Source of the DNA: Aspidiotus rigidus
Lineage: Eukaryota > Arthropoda > Insecta > Hemiptera > Diaspididae
Assembly: GCA_035079385.1 (NCBI GenBank)
Contig: JAVHKY010000063.1
Coordinates: 1,674,001-1,738,000 of the forward strand
Direction: 5' to 3'
DNA: 64,000 nucleotides
A program made the position numbers and the translations under genes. The notes beneath the pieces were generated by a model. It was not told the origin of the DNA. It did not search any database and saw only the letters and a list, made by a program, of their open reading frames with translations. Shown one piece after another: positions 34,874 through 48,500 of the stretch (positions within the stretch are counted from its first letter, which is position 1; every line of letters begins with the position of its first letter).

Positions 34874-36954
34874 GGAAAACCCTTTTCCTATTTCAAGGCT
34901 GTACAGAACTGTGACGAGATTTTCGAGTGTTTCGCCACGAGCCGTCATACGTGATCGAGCGAGAATGTAACGTAAACAATTAGAATAATAGCTGTAATTG
35001 GTAGGCTATATAAGACGTTGATGATTCACGGGAGAATCGATTACTCGATCGTAGATCTCTCTATCACGTAGCTGCCCTTGCTATATGTATATCATGTGCA
35101 TAATGTGAACTGTGTCAATATTGTATGATTTTCGATTGGTCTACATAGAGTTGTCATTCGTGGGTCATAGATTCCCTCATAAGAGCGTTATTATGTTTTT
35201 TCAGTTTTTATAATAAAGAGAGTCTCCGAAAGTACACAATCATCATTGCCCTCGTAATTTACGTTGAGGAAGAAATAGTCAAAAGGAAATTGAACTAGAT
35301 CATTCTTACCTACCTAAAATTTATTGATGCGAAATGAGTAAAATATGCTACTTCTCACTTACAGAAATTATGCTCGAAGAAGAATGTTGCGTTATCAGTT
35401 CTCTGTTGTCTTCAACAAACAGCAAAAAAGACAGATTTGACATTATACCAATACCTATGTAGGCTGATATAGTTAGTGTGATTTCACTCACGATGCGCTG
35501 AGACTATTTCCATTAGAAAGTTAATGAGCTTAATAGTGCATAGGACAACGCAACCGTTATGGTTCTTCTTATTCTTTCGTACGTTTTTCACCTAGAACCT
35601 AGAGCTTTCTGTATACCTACAATATACAAATTATTTACGAAAGATACACCTACAAGTGTATGTATGTATGCATAATTATTGTATATGAATAGTACTTATT
35701 ATATACCGGTACTAGATGTATACCTATATTATTATATAAAATGATTGACTAGCCGCGGAGAGCAATAAAACTATACTGGTGGTGACTTCATTATATAGTA
35801 AAGTTTCAAGGTTGTTTTGTTGAGGTAAGATAGGTAACAAAAAATTTTGCGTTTATAAAAAGCCACTTGGAATGCATTTCGATTCTATGTACTTACAAGA
35901 ATTATTGTACCGTATATCGTATATTGCGCATGCGCGACAATACACACAGTTGTAAAATACAGAATTCTGACACACATGAATAGTACATGTATTATACTTA
36001 TGGCGGTAGAATTTCAACTTTTAGCGTATAATGATAGGCTCACATGCAACACAGAGAGTTAAATTTAGTAACAGCATTAAAATGGAAAACACGATGCAGC
36101 GCATTTTGTATTAATTATTTTTACTGAATTACATGGTCAACATAACGCATAACTGAACGAAAATATTGTACTCACGCGGTATACTTACTCAAGAAAGTAA
36201 AAATGCGCACTCGTATAAGATTACACTAAAATAAGAAAAAATAATATTTTTGCATGCGAACTAGCAAAGTAGATGTACCTAATTGAAATTCTCAAATGTC
36301 GGCAAGATGTTTGCGTGTGCAGTATTACTGAACTTGCAAAAGTTCACGCACGCACGCACGCACGCAGTATGTTACGCTAAATAACCAAGAATAATGTAAA
36401 TTATAGAACTCTTATTATTTTTTCTTTCTTCTTATTCTTCAATGAATTCCAAGAGATTAGTTTACAAAATGATGAAGCTTTTTTCTTAACGTGCTGTCGT
36501 ATGCTCACGCAAATACCCTTGATCGACGATGTTTGCTAGAAACTTTTTCCGACGATATGTTCAACAAAGCCATCAAGATTAAATTTTTATATATCAGGCC
36601 CTGTGACAAAACTAGTTGTGCCCTAGCAGCAATAGATCTATTATCAGTAGGTACGTGTATGGCGGTCAAGATCCTTTTTAAAACTTTTGTATCAATATGA
36701 TCAACCATAATTGTAACATACAGGAACGCATTAATTTGAGAATTTCTTCTCAGAATCAGTATAATTATACACATCTTACTGAATGTTATTGGTTAGCGTT
36801 TCCATATGCCCTTTCTCAACAGCTGTAGCTTCTCCAGTAAAATGCTGAAAGTTTTGGCGGAAGACTCTTTACAAATCAGAAAATGAACAAATTTTCAATG
36901 TTATTCGCTGCTTATGCAGGTGCAATACTACTATATATCTCGTATAGGCGTATC
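34874..36954. other. anonymous AT-rich DNA with a (GCAC)n run
   Basis: No gene is recognised. A (CGCA)n microsatellite lies at 36345-36366 and a TGTATGTATG run near 35656-35672. Confidence 0.4.
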
Positions 36955-37123
36955 CAGGGGCGGATTTACGGGTACATTTTGGGGGGGGGGAACTTCCATT
37001 GTTCTAAAATTTTTTCCTAGCAAATATAGTCAAATTGAACAATTTCAGTCTTTCTTGTAGGTTTTTTTTTTTTTTTTTGGGGGGGGGGGACGTTCCCCCT
37101 GCCCCCCCGTAAATCCGCCCCTG
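36955..37123. mobile_element. CAGGGGCGG-ended MITE
   Basis: The ends CAGGGGCGGATTTACGG and CCGTAAATCCGCCCCTG are perfect inverted repeats of 17 bases, and the subterminal G-run and C-run extend the pairing. GTATC flanks both sides (36950-36954 and 37124-37128). Such ends are common in animal MITEs of the hAT or related superfamilies; a 5-base flank is shorter than the 8 bases of hAT. It contains a T17 run and G9-11 runs and has no coding capacity. Confidence 0.8.
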
Positions 37124-39021
37124 GTATCCAATGAAAGAGTCTCTACAAGGTAGTTATTTTTAATTCGGAAGCATTTTGAGAGGGGAAATGAAGTGCACGA
37201 AAACGAGTAAAACGTCGCATTCGATTTTTCTTATTTTGGACGATCTATATATAGGTGCTATCAAAGTTTCATTTTATCCACAGCTAGATTACTGCGAAAA
37301 AAAATAGATGTGTGAAAGAGCAACAAATTAGCCAATCATGTTCGAGGATAGAAATAATAGTCTGATATAATCAGCCAATAATGTTTGAGTATTCCTCGAT
37401 TGAATTTCGTTTTAACACTATTAATATAGAAAAAAAATCTTACAATACATGCAGGTATCGTGAACGTTCACCGACTCGGCAAATTGTCCGGCTCAGATTG
37501 AAATTGTTGCCTTTTTGCGTAAACGCTCACTTTACCCAAATGCATAGTTTAGGTAATATTATGATTATTTTCTTTTCAATTTCTTCGGAAGAGAGTCCAT
37601 AACTGGCTTATAAAGACATACGCACAGGTAGAGTATCTAAGGTTTATTTTGGTCTGATGTGAATCCGCTATCCGCCAATGGAAGCGTCAAGATGGAATTC
37701 TTCAACAGTAATCAGCATGAACACAATGTCATTAGGTAGTGTGTATTAGTATTCAAGAATGTATTGTACCCATTCCACTCGTTTATTTCATTCTTTCTTA
37801 TTTTCTTTAAGGATTGTATAAACATTTTGTATGTTGTGTACTTCGTTCTTGTCAAGTCGATGTGCAGAAGGCTCTTCAGTATTTACCGCATTGTATCGAA
37901 GTTTTTTCAATATCCATTTAAAACTACATTATAAGAGATTGACGTACCTACTGTATAGGTACGTATAGAACTATTGCAATAGAGATACAAATTGATCGAA
38001 ATGCACAATTTGTATATGTTTAGGGACTGTAGAATCGCTCACTATTATTGTACAGAATAGGACAAGGGGTCAATATTTTCCACTTCAGTTTCCATTTTGC
38101 TTATTATTACTCCGTCGCTATTAATACTGGTCTGATTGCAATATGATTAAGCTGACAATTTCTGTCAAAACGGAATACTTTCATGATGTGAAACTTTATA
38201 CGCCACCGCCTCTGTGCGCGGGTTCACGTGGGTTCATACAGACGTTCTTAATTTATATATGTACCTCATCTGGTGGTTCATTTACGTACATATGTTCGTA
38301 GTTCTTCTTTCCCTCCTTATATAGAGTATATTATGAATATATTTGGATATAAAACTTCATCGAGTTTCTAAATGGTTTAGTTTTCGATTTTGAACGATAG
38401 ATTACAAGATTACAATATTATGGATTCCTAATCCGGTTCCAATGTATTTGATATCTGGTACATAATCGAGTTTTCTACTGCAGTCGTCATTCTGTCCATT
38501 ACTATCTTATCCACTTGTCAAGTCGTTTTGAAAAATTGAAGTTTCTTAAACGCTGCCGCGATCTGTTGATACATCGTCTGGCTTAGGTGAGGTGAAATAT
38601 TTAGTTTACAACGGTGAAATTATACATTGAGAATACAATGAAGCTATCATTTTAAAGTTTCCAGATTACTTTTCCCGTCTTGTATGTGCTCGCCTCTTTC
38701 ACGAAGAAGAAGACATCTCGATTTATTAGCTCTTTCAAATAAGAAAGTCGCACTCGAACTATCCGACCTAAAAGAATAGTTCAAATTTCAGAATGTTATT
38801 TAGATAAAATATTGAAGGCTACAGTCCATTTAGCGAAAGTGGCCATGATTTGATTAACTCATGGTCATTAAACTCTGGACGCAGAGAGTGGCATATTTTG
38901 AAGAAGAAGAGGCTCTTTCCTCCAGCATTCCTGTTCCAAACAATAGATTTGTGTTAATTTCTTCAGAAATACTGTTTATAGAACGTGTCAATTTCTTCTA
39001 TTAAAAAAGAAATAATGTAAT
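37124..39021. other. anonymous AT-rich DNA
   Basis: No gene, transposon end or long repeat is recognised. Confidence 0.4.
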
Positions 39022-39200
39022 AACCTATATAAAACAGAAAGTTTGTTGTCGGTCTGCGTCTGCCCTCTTATAACCCCAGTATCGCTTTACCTATCGACTT
39101 GAAAATTTTGCAATATAGTGTATTATTTGTCTTGTTTTCAGGAATACCTTTTAAGCCATGGATGAAAATTTTAGCTTCCATAAAAGAAGAGTTCTTTTCA
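39022..39200 (+). mobile_element. diverged Helitron 5' end
   Basis: The text CCTATATAAAACAGAAAGTT followed by GTCTGCGTCTG and ACCTATCGACTTGAAAATTT parallels the start of the Helitrons here (CTAATATATAAAGTAGAATG, GTCTGTATATCTG, ACCTATCGACCTGGAATTTT). No matching 3' hairpin and CTAG end was found before the microsatellite at 39490, so the element is truncated or its end is too diverged. Confidence 0.45.
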
Positions 39201-39489
39201 AAAGTCGTGCCCTCACCGTAAGCATCGCTTGACGCAAAGAAAAGCGAAGAGCGAAACTAAAAAGGAGACCAGAGTCATGAATTGAATGGGATGTTATTCC
39301 CAGAGTATGACAGCCGAACGATACGGCTTGCCATTTCGGCTTAAACTTGTTGTGACCCTAAGAAGTGAAGCTTTGGCTTTTGGCTTCAGAAAAGTATGAA
39401 GAATATAGCTATTTTTTGGCTATAGCTTTTGGATATTTTTAATAAAAACATCAGCTCTTGGCTTAAACTTGTGCCCCTGAAAAGTACAG

Positions 39490-39584
<95 letters not shown>

Positions 39585-39712
39585 ACACACACACGCACAC
39601 GCACACGCGCACGCGCACGCACGCACGCACGCACGCACATACATACATACATACATACATACATACATACATACATACATACATACATACATACATACAT
39701 ACATACATACAT
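39490..39712. repeat. compound (CA)n-(GCAC)n-(ATAC)n microsatellite
   Basis: (CA)n runs from 39490 to about 39600, GCAC-type repeats to about 39640, and (CATA)n to 39712. All open frames over it are artefacts. The dispersed repeat copy 2 starts directly after. Confidence 0.97.
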
Positions 39713-40840
39713 TTCTCATCCCTCATTTGACACTTCTTTAGTGCTCTCATTCCCTCTCCCGCATCTGAATTCAATAACAACACCAAGCTTATAGCCCCAA
39801 TGACAATTGGAAAAAAATTAAAATTAAAAAAGTCCATAAAAATTAAATGAAACATGAAAGATTATACGCAAAGGATTGCTCACCAATACTATAGCATATC
39901 CTTGCGTAACATTCATTCATGAGAAACTCAACACCAACGAACATATCCCTAAAATTCATTCATAAAGAGCGTATCCTTATGTGTGTGAACAGATAACCCA
40001 AAAAATGAATAAAACTACTATGCTACAACTACTCTAACAATCTACGTAATCAAAGGTTACCCTTCGCTTTTCATGACGGAAGCGACTACCTGAAGTCTAA
40101 TACTACAAGATATTGGTAGCTTGTGTATTTGCAAATTTCCTCAAATTAGTTCACGCTTCAATTTGAGATTTCTCACAAACCAGATATTGTGTCAACACCA
40201 AGTGTTCACATTTACATTTTAGTTGCGGGCGCGTACGTGCGTGCGTGCAATACTAGCTCAGTGCGAGCATTAGTATACGAGGCAGTATACTAGCTTAGTA
40301 TACTAGGCTTCATTATACTAGCCCTAATGTAACATTGTACTAGCCTAATATACTAGCTGAGCTATACTATTTGACATTGTATACTGGGCTTGCTTCATAC
40401 TAGACTAGCTTTATATACTAGCTCTAAACTAGACTTATACTGGACAAAGAAGAAGGCAAACGAGCGGACCCATCGAGAAGGGCTATGAAACCCAGACCCA
40501 ATATACAGTATACTAGCTTATTCTGAATAGACTCATACTAGACGAAGAAGGGGGCGAACGAGCGAATACTAGCTTAGTATACTAGGCCTCATTCCTAATA
40601 TACAGTATACAAGTTGACTAATGAAATGTAAAGACATGAAACATGATCTTCATTTATTTGGCTACGCTAGAAAATTTTTTTAAAAATTGGGTATATCGGG
40701 AGAACTACTGATCCGATCGTCCAAAAAAATGCAGGTGCACACCTTCAGATATAACACCACAACGTGGCCAAGTTTCAAGAAAATCCATCCAGTAGTCTCG
40801 GAGGAGAAGTCCGGACAAATTTTGATCCATATATATATAT
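39713..40840. repeat. dispersed repeat, copy 2, with internal insert
   Basis: It aligns to 5837-6672 from TTCTCATCCCTCAT to the shared end GGACAAATTTTGATCCATAT. Relative to copy 1 it carries extra sequence at about 40222-40620 (the CTAG-rich array). The second Helitron of this orientation starts ten bases after its end. Confidence 0.7.
40222..40620. repeat. CTAG-rich degenerate array (TATACTAG words)
   Basis: About 20 words of the form TATACTAG, ATACTAG or ACTAGAC occur in roughly 360 bases, together with a doubled GACGAAGAAG/GACAAAGAAG..CGAACGAGCG block (about 40441 and 40534). The homologous position in copy 1 (near 6450) lacks it, so it is an insertion or local expansion. Similar words lie at 15225-15265 and 32010-32055. 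Confidence 0.6.
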
Positions 40841-40849
40841 ACCCCTATA

Positions 40850-41803
40850 TCTAATATATAAAGTAGAATGTTTGTCTGTATATCTGTATGTTCGTCCATA
40901 ACTTTCAAACGCCTTCACCTATCGACCTGGAATTTTTTTTTGAAAAATGTCGTTTTTTCTGGGTCAGGTTCTTAAATACATTTCGATGTTTTGACTCCCT
41001 GAAGGTGGAGTGGGGGGCGACAAAATTAGGAAAACCGGGCATTATCGAGCACTGAAACTGCTTTGCGCTGTAGTTAGACCTACGTGCGTTGAGTGGCGTG
41101 CGTTGAGTGGCGCAGTTTTGAAAATTGAATTATGGTGATAACTCGAGTATAACTCATTTTTATGAAAAATTGAAGAGAACAAAAATTGTAGCCCCTGTAA
41201 TTTCCTTTCGAATGAGCCCGGTTCCAGATTTTTAGGAGGAAATTTTGTGACTACAGTATTCGCTGTACTTCCATACTAAGTAAGTTATTTTATTCACAGT
41301 TTTAAAAACACCTACATAAAGGATTTTACATCCGGTATCTCATACAAGAACCAATGTCTAGACACGGTGCGCACTGCGTATGGGCTAGCGGAAATTACCC
41401 TTTTTTTTTACCTGTTGTCCGTGTGTTTTCTTAGGGACTGGCAAAATGTCAATGGATTTGTCTGTATTCTGCTGCGATACAGGCTTCACGCGTTAAGTCA
41501 GCTCTCAAGTGAATTAGTGTGTAAAAAATTTAATTTGGTGATTTTATTTTTGTGCGACTCGGAACTTTGATATTTTATAAGTACAGTCGCAGTTTTTGGT
41601 GTCTATTTTCTTATTTTTGAACTGAATAGTTGTGAATTTCGCAAAACTCTGTCCACTGTTTCTTTTTTAAAAATTCATCTGAATTCCAAGATACCTACAA
41701 AATACACATACCCACAAGATACAGATACCTATAAAACACAGATATCTACTCAACACACAGCTAGCGGTCAGGCGCGCCGGAGGGGCGCGTCGCCAACCGC
41801 TAG
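40850..41803 (+). mobile_element. non-autonomous Helitron, copy 3
   Basis: It starts TCTAATATATAAAGTAGAA after A (40849) and ends CTAG (41800-41803) before T. It is nearly identical to copies 1 and 2 but has a short duplication (GTGCGTTGAGTGGC, near 41083-41110) and one extra G in the terminal hairpin. A (TA)n run follows the 3' end almost directly. Confidence 0.85.
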
Positions 41804-41804
41804 T

Positions 41805-41807
<3 letters not shown>

Positions 41808-41853
<46 letters not shown>
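41808..41853. repeat. (TA)n microsatellite
   Basis: A run of about 23 TA units begins four bases after the Helitron 3' end. It was probably part of the AT-rich target. Confidence 0.95.
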
Positions 41854-41857
<4 letters not shown>

Positions 41858-44795
41858 GGCTTTCTAAATTTGTGTCACTATTACAGTCCCGAAAGAGGTA
41901 TATATTCGCTCAACGAAGACGAAAACTTCCTTAATAACGGCATCGCAAGAAAAATTCGAAGTGGGAACAAATTACTATCTGATGGGCAGGTGAAACTTGA
42001 AGCGTTTTTACTATCGAGCTTTCACCACTCCCGCCGTTTGCTAGAATGCTGATTACTGAGTCTTTCAAAAACATTGATGATACACAAGAACTGAGTTGCT
42101 CCGCTGAACTATTCAAAGGTGATCACAGATTTTCAACAAGGTTTTAAGACCTAAAATGAAGCTTTGTTATTCGTAAAGCTGTACTAAAATTCGAGGTGCC
42201 AATTTGGCAAAATTTAATATAAAATAAGAAGCAGACGCCAAAATATACTTGGATAAGGATAGCACTTACGCTATAGATTGCTGGTTATAAACTTTGAAAA
42301 CGACAAGTGCTATTCTAAGGAACGCATAATTTTTGACGAAGAAAATGAAAGCGAATAAAGTGAAGAGGCTGAAAAAGCCGAGTAGATATTTTATAGAGAG
42401 TGCTCTTCAAATGTATTATGGCGAACTCGTTCTGCAGTTTCACAACATCGGGAATGGGTTCGCCGCAACTCTTTCGTTCCCGAGGGAAAACTCGCATATC
42501 GCTTTCTCATTCTCTCGTTTCTTCGTACTCACTCTTCAACGCACTTCGTTTACTCACTCCCTTTCTTCGTACTTCAAAATATACACGTTTCAAGGAGATG
42601 TGTGGACCAAAATAAACAAGAAAAAGAACGAAGAAATTCATGATCTCTGCGTGAAAACTTGCTTGTTCGTTATAAAATACGACCATTTTAACAACTACCG
42701 ATGTTGAAAATAGCGACCTTCCTATGCACACACTATAACTTTTATCCTATTGATCGCCGCCGTCGTCGTCGTGTAATTTTTTTTCACCCAATAGTGTCAA
42801 AAAATACCAGGATCTGAAAAGTTTTTCATATATATTCACATTGATTTCTATTTAAAAAGTTTATAGATTTTATACGATCTTATATGTCAGTTGTTTGGCG
42901 ACTTTTTGATATTTTATATTTACTCGTGATACGTCCGGAAATATTTCACAGTCTCGCAGAATTATATTCAGTTGTAGATGAACACCGATTACGAAGTAAC
43001 GGTGCCGCGTTTTAACATTTTCAAGCTCACATATTTTCTTAGAATGACGATACGCAGATATAATGTTTCTAAGCACTTCAATTGGGTTTTGAAGCACTCT
43101 GCGTTATATTTTGTTTTTCACCATTTTTCTCTTCAAAAATATAACTTACTGATTGTCAAATGGAAAAAATAATATAAAATTATATTTTTTGAAAAAAAAA
43201 AACGAAAATCAAATCTACACATACCAAACAGGATATACTGATGAGTGATGAACGTCATCGGTCCATGCATTAGGTACTCGTTTACGCGTAATACGTATGT
43301 AGTTCTAATAGGACTTTCTTTCTAAGCGACCACATAATTAATACTCATGAGAAATTGAGACTCGGAATTTCAACCGTATAGCCTTAGTCTGACGTCGAGA
43401 ACTACGAAAAATTTCTGTCAGAAGAGTCTGTTAATTTTTTCAACAAAATCATCCTCGTTTCTTCATTTTAAAATAAGATTACCATTTCTATGGGAAAAAC
43501 AATGACATCATATTATTACAAGCGATAACAGGAAAACTTACATCTCGACGTACAATAATTGATTAATTTAAATTTGAACCATATATAAAGGAAGAAAACG
43601 TATTACTTATAGTAAATACATAAATATTTTTTATATAATCAATGAAATTCACGAGAACTCTTCACAGGAAAAGTCTGGGTTGCATTTCATTCATAGTAAG
43701 GTTTTATAATAATTATAGGCCTACTCATATTAAAAAATGTATAATTCATTTCAGACGTTGTTAGAAATCATTCTAAACTTGAGAATGGATTTACGCTCTC
43801 TTACATTATTAATAGGGCCATAAAAAAAACTGTCGAAGTAAGAAAAGAGAGAAAAAAAAAAGTAGGTCGAGATGGAAATAAAGATATCTCGAGGGGATAT
43901 GCGTATTTTCTGCAACCAGTCTCATTGCAAGGTCTTCAACTACTGTGTAAAGAAAAACCAGTGTCATTTAAGAGACATTTTGGCAAATAAATTTCCTTGT
44001 ACCCTATTCAGTGTATATTTTAAAAGCCTGTTAGATCACAATGTGGTGAAGACTTCTTCTATCCACCTCTAAGCAATACATTCGACCATGCAAGAAGCGT
44101 ATTGATATGGGGTTCGAATATGGACCTTTGAAGGTAAGTTATTGACGCAAATAAAAATATTACGTCGATGATTTTTATGAGGATCCAATGTATGTATATA
44201 CAAGATTGTGATACTGCTTCATCCTAGAAATAAGAATTGCAATCGTGACAAAGGCGAAAATCGACAATAAAAATCTCGGATTGAATTTCTTAATGAGCGA
44301 GTAAATCACTTTCGACCCTTTTTCACTTAAATTTAAATCAAATTACCCTTTCATACGATTTTTACTCCTCTAGTCAATTCTTGACTACTAATATAGAGGC
44401 GCACATTTTTATTATCCAATATGATGTCAAATTATTAAAAAAAAATGAAAAGTGAAAAAGAAAATGAATAATCTACAAAAAATTTTCAAGTAATTTCGTA
44501 CCGTACCTTCAGGTGAAAAGTTCATCATAAGTAAATATATAAAAATATCTATCGTTTTTCAAAATATAATACTATGGTATGAAAACGAGAAATCAGAAAA
44601 CTGATAACGAAAGATGGATTATTATTTATTTTTCAAACAGTACGCTAGAATGATTAATAGTGTTATTAGGCTGATTTATGTTGACTATTATATTACTGAT
44701 TTATTGATGCCGTAAAGCATTTCATTCAATGAACATTCATCTAATTCGTGGAAATCTAAATTAATAAAATAAAAAGGAAAATTGGCTTTTATTTC
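41854..44795. other. anonymous AT-rich DNA
   Basis: No gene is recognised. Around 42305-42730 both strands have open frames of 60-124 codons, mutually overlapping and without motif, so none is called. Confidence 0.4.
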
Positions 44796-45570
44796 GGGCG
44801 ATGAACGTTTGCGCACATTCTGGGAAAAATGACTGTCTTGCGCATATGGGTATAGCCACTTTGCGCACAAGGGCATATCCAGTTTGCGCACAATGTTAGC
44901 GTAAATTTTCCTCCTCACTTGAAACAGGCTTTAGGACTGTCTGCACAACAGCAGGCGTGGTTAAAAATGTACGCTAAGCGTATGGAAGTACATGGAAGTA
45001 CGTACATAGTGTATTTCTACTTGACGAGTTTTTTCGGCTGGCAATGATACCCGGCAGCTTGTAGGTACCTCAGCCTTGTTCTTTCTCCTCGTCGGTATTG
45101 CCAAATAGAAGCGTGTTTCAAGTCATTCTCAACTTGTATTTCTAATATACTGTCGATTACTAAGTGGATGTTGGGGTGTGCGCGGTAGAACATGGCGTTG
45201 TAATGACCGTAAAACTCTCAACGGCGTTGTTAGTACGCGGACCAAAACTAGGCTCTGCAGCCCACAAACTTGGAGGAAACTGCGCATTAGAAGCGATGTA
45301 GTTCTTGAAAATGTAATCCGTGAAGTCCCTGTCGCTCGTTGGGGAAACACTCATGAGATCTTGAAAACCGTCAGCGACTTCACCGGAGGGTAGGTAACAG
45401 AGACCAAAGAACGATTTCAGCCATTTACCAAGTTCGGGGGGACTGAACTATGAAAACGTATGCGCGCAAACGAGCTATTTTCATTTGCGCAAAGAGGCCA
45501 TGTTCATGTGCGCAAACGGCTACACCTTTTCACCCTTTTTTCAGTCAATGTGCGCAAACGGGCTACATCC
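44796..45570 (-). mobile_element. MULE with TTTGCGCACA iterated ends and 8-9-bp TSD
   Basis: TTTATTTC flanks the element on both sides (44788-44795 and 45571-45578), and the adjoining ninth base differs (G against C), which fits a 9-base MULE duplication. The left end has TTGCGC at about 44809, 44838, 44861 and 44884; the right end has the reverse (GCGCAA) at about 45464, 45486, 45510 and 45551. A transposase fragment fills the interior. The element is 775 bases long. Confidence 0.8.
45017..45438 (-). pseudogene. MULE transposase C-terminal fragment (FLYWCH/MULE type)
   Basis: Read on the minus strand from the inner edge of the right terminal array, the frame gives LKSFFGLCYLPSGEVADGF, then DYIFKNYIASNAQFPPSLW and FGPRTNNAVESF, where TNNxxE is the third catalytic motif. 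After one frameshift near 45210 it continues HYNAMFYRAHPNIHLVIDS and KHASIWQYRRGERTRL to a TAG at 45017-45019. The match covers only the last part of the transposase. The start coincides with that of the fragment at 54.16 kb. Overlapping plus-strand frames are shadows. Confidence 0.75.
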
Positions 45571-45578
45571 TTTATTTC

Positions 45579-48500
45579 CACTTTATGGCTTAAAATGGTC
45601 CGACGTTTCGACGTCATCGAGCGTGACAAAAACCGTGATAGTTTCTCATGACGGTTTTTCGTGACGATTTTCCATGACGGTATTTTGTGACAATTTTTTC
45701 AAGAGCAGTCCCAACCTTAAAAGCATATAAAATGCTAAAATACTATTATTTTCTGCAAACTTCGAAAAAATTGCCCAAAAAAAGTCGCTAAAATACACAT
45801 TTTCTTCGTACCGGGGTTTAATTAAGTTTGAAAGAAACAATTAAATGTTAGCTTTTCGCGCAATCGTGTATAAACTGGTGTATTGTAATATCGAGCAGAC
45901 TATAGACTTAACACTTGATTATCCCATGCTGAACCATAAGTGTCAATAATAAAACACTAAGCGATTGTGTTCTTGTTATAACAATAATATGATGAAATGA
46001 TGAGTAGGCGAGGCGCTGAATGAATAATACATATTATGATGGTTTATGCGCGTGCGTGGATCATTCGCTTTCCTCGTTTTCAAATACTGAAAGAGTAGAA
46101 CACTCGTATAATGCAATATATTGTATGTATGTGTGTGCTTACATACGCCATGAGTGCGCAGTCGCGTCGGCATCGACACATTGAATCGAACGATGATATT
46201 CTCAACGTATTACTGGAAAGGGGAGAGAAAAAAAAAAAGAAAAGCTGGAAGAATGCCAGGATAAGATTTGATATCATGTTCTCCTGTATTTTAATTTTGC
46301 TAATTTAAATGGCGTTTCGAACGTAACTACCACGTAATCCGTTTATAATGATATTCTAAGTCATGCAACTATACTTTTTAATGAGTATTTAATTCGCTAC
46401 AATATACAAGCAGGTGGATAAATTATGGTTTCCCGATAGCTGCGATTTTCTCTTTCCCGTACAGTTAATCCCATAAGGTAAATTTTGCGCTAATATGTAT
46501 GAAAGTTAGGTACAAAAAATGAAGAAAAAAAAAAGAATTCTTCTAATATGAATAAGTAATGTAACTTTTGGGTGCTTGTACGATAATAGCTTATGAAATA
46601 AAATATGATCGTACTTTAATAAAAAAGAAGAGCTAGATGATACTCGACTTAGATCATTATAGATTAATGTCCGTCCTTACATACTCTGAATTCGCGAGAT
46701 TAGACAGAAGTACAGCTAAGAGTAGATAAATGATACGTATATTATATTTGAAATCTTTCAAACAAAAATGGAATAATTTTCGCTCACACAATCCTATACA
46801 CTCTTCCTCTAACGATGTTGACGTTTTTGAGAGCAGAACCTCCCGAAAATCAGTCCTGCTTCACGAAAGGATTAGCAAAAACTACTCGGAAATCAATAAA
46901 AAATGATAATTGATTCATTGTTTTCAACGTTATATTTACCTTAGTATTATGGTATATTTTGCTGAATCATTTTACTAATTTGAGAGTAGTTCTTCATAAA
47001 ATTTTTCGTCAGTACTTCTTTCCTTATGGATAACGCACTTTTTGATAATTTACAATTCGTCGAAAAATATTCTCCACAAAATATCATGTGTTCCTTTTTG
47101 ATTAAATGGTTGGGACGTTGCGAAAATCAACTGTGGTGCAGATTCTATGAACCATTGAACAGAAGACGCCTCAATACCTATCTAATATATCCATTATTAT
47201 GCTTCAGACCTTTGCGCTACTGCGTAATGAATTGCAAATCTAAATAAAAACTTGATCAAAATTTGTAAAATTCATCATACAAAATTTGTAGGAAAAATTT
47301 CATTATACCAAGTGGGAAGGGGGAGGTCGAGAAAATCTTATCTGGCGGCGTCGCAAGTAGGCAAAATTGTTCCATGTAAATAATGGGTGATCTCTTACAA
47401 TTTCTTTGTCGTCGAACTAATACGAACTCGACGTCAAATTTTATTAATTTTATGATTACCGTACATGATTTTCAGTTTCTTCCTATAGGATCGTTATAAA
47501 TTTCGCCTTCAAGAATCAATTCATACTTAAACTAAAGTTTTTCTGAAATTTAAATGTATAATTTTCATTTGAGGTCATGACACCAAAATTATACCTAAAC
47601 GAAGAAACATTTGCCTTATACGTACGTTTTGAGAGAAAGTTATATGAGGTTGATGCAGCATAATTTCCTTAGCCGAAGTAAATGGAAATTTTAGAAGTAT
47701 GCGACTCTTAATGCGGATGGTAATCACGCATACTAGTTATAACCGACTCTATATTTTGGAAACGTGATACAGATTGTAATATTTTCTACGTCATACTATC
47801 AATGGATACAGTGCCTTTGAAAAAATAGTTTCTTTTAAATTTTTTTTTTAGTTTCTATTTTACCGAGCTGTTGACTACTCAAACGGGTCATTAGCTTGAA
47901 CATGTTATAAGTACGTATAAAGGAAGATTAATAAATCATCCTAATATCTATGAAGAAAAGGAAACGTCGTAATATGAAGTCATTTTATAGGTAATTAAGG
48001 TTAGTTGTATTCGTGAAATTTGGTTGAGCGTAAGTATGTAAGAGTTTCTATTAGGTTATTGGAATTGTTATTTAATGCTGAATTGATAGATGACGGAATT
48101 TTGAAGTCAGATTTGATGAATTGTTATAGTGTGGGGCAAGCGAAAAAAAAAAAGGTTCCACAGTTAGATTATCTCCCAGACAGTGAGGACGGGAAGGGGG
48201 GAGATAGGTTTAATAAGAGATGAGAGTGCGTGAAACGGGTATGTCCTATTCTTAGACAGGAGAGTATTACTTCTTCATTGTTTTTTGAGTTTATCGTTTA
48301 TTATGACTGATGAATTATAGACGTCCATCCGTCAGTTTCGATGTGAGAAAAATTCATTTTATTACTATTTTGAAGTGAGGAGTTTTTGGAAAAAAGAAGG
48401 AAAAGAATCATGATGAAGTTGAAATATACTTATTCATTTTGGTCCTGTGCGGGAAACAATGCGCTCGCAAGTCATGGAAATAGATTTGACAATTTGCGCT

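Noticed and set aside
39386..39855. Cys-Val, Cys-Met-Tyr and His-Thr repeat frames of 99-130 codons
   Set aside because: Translations of the CA/GCAC/ATAC microsatellite.
42333..42707. 124-codon open frame with overlapping frames on both strands
   Set aside because: Three mutually exclusive frames of similar quality and none with a motif.
43230..43265. CTGATGAGTGATGAACGTCATCG as a further ribozyme core
   Set aside because: It has CTGATGA and a hairpin but no GAAA after the stem, so it fails the core requirement.
45178..45393. 71-codon plus-strand frame
   Set aside because: Antisense shadow of the MULE fragment on the minus strand.
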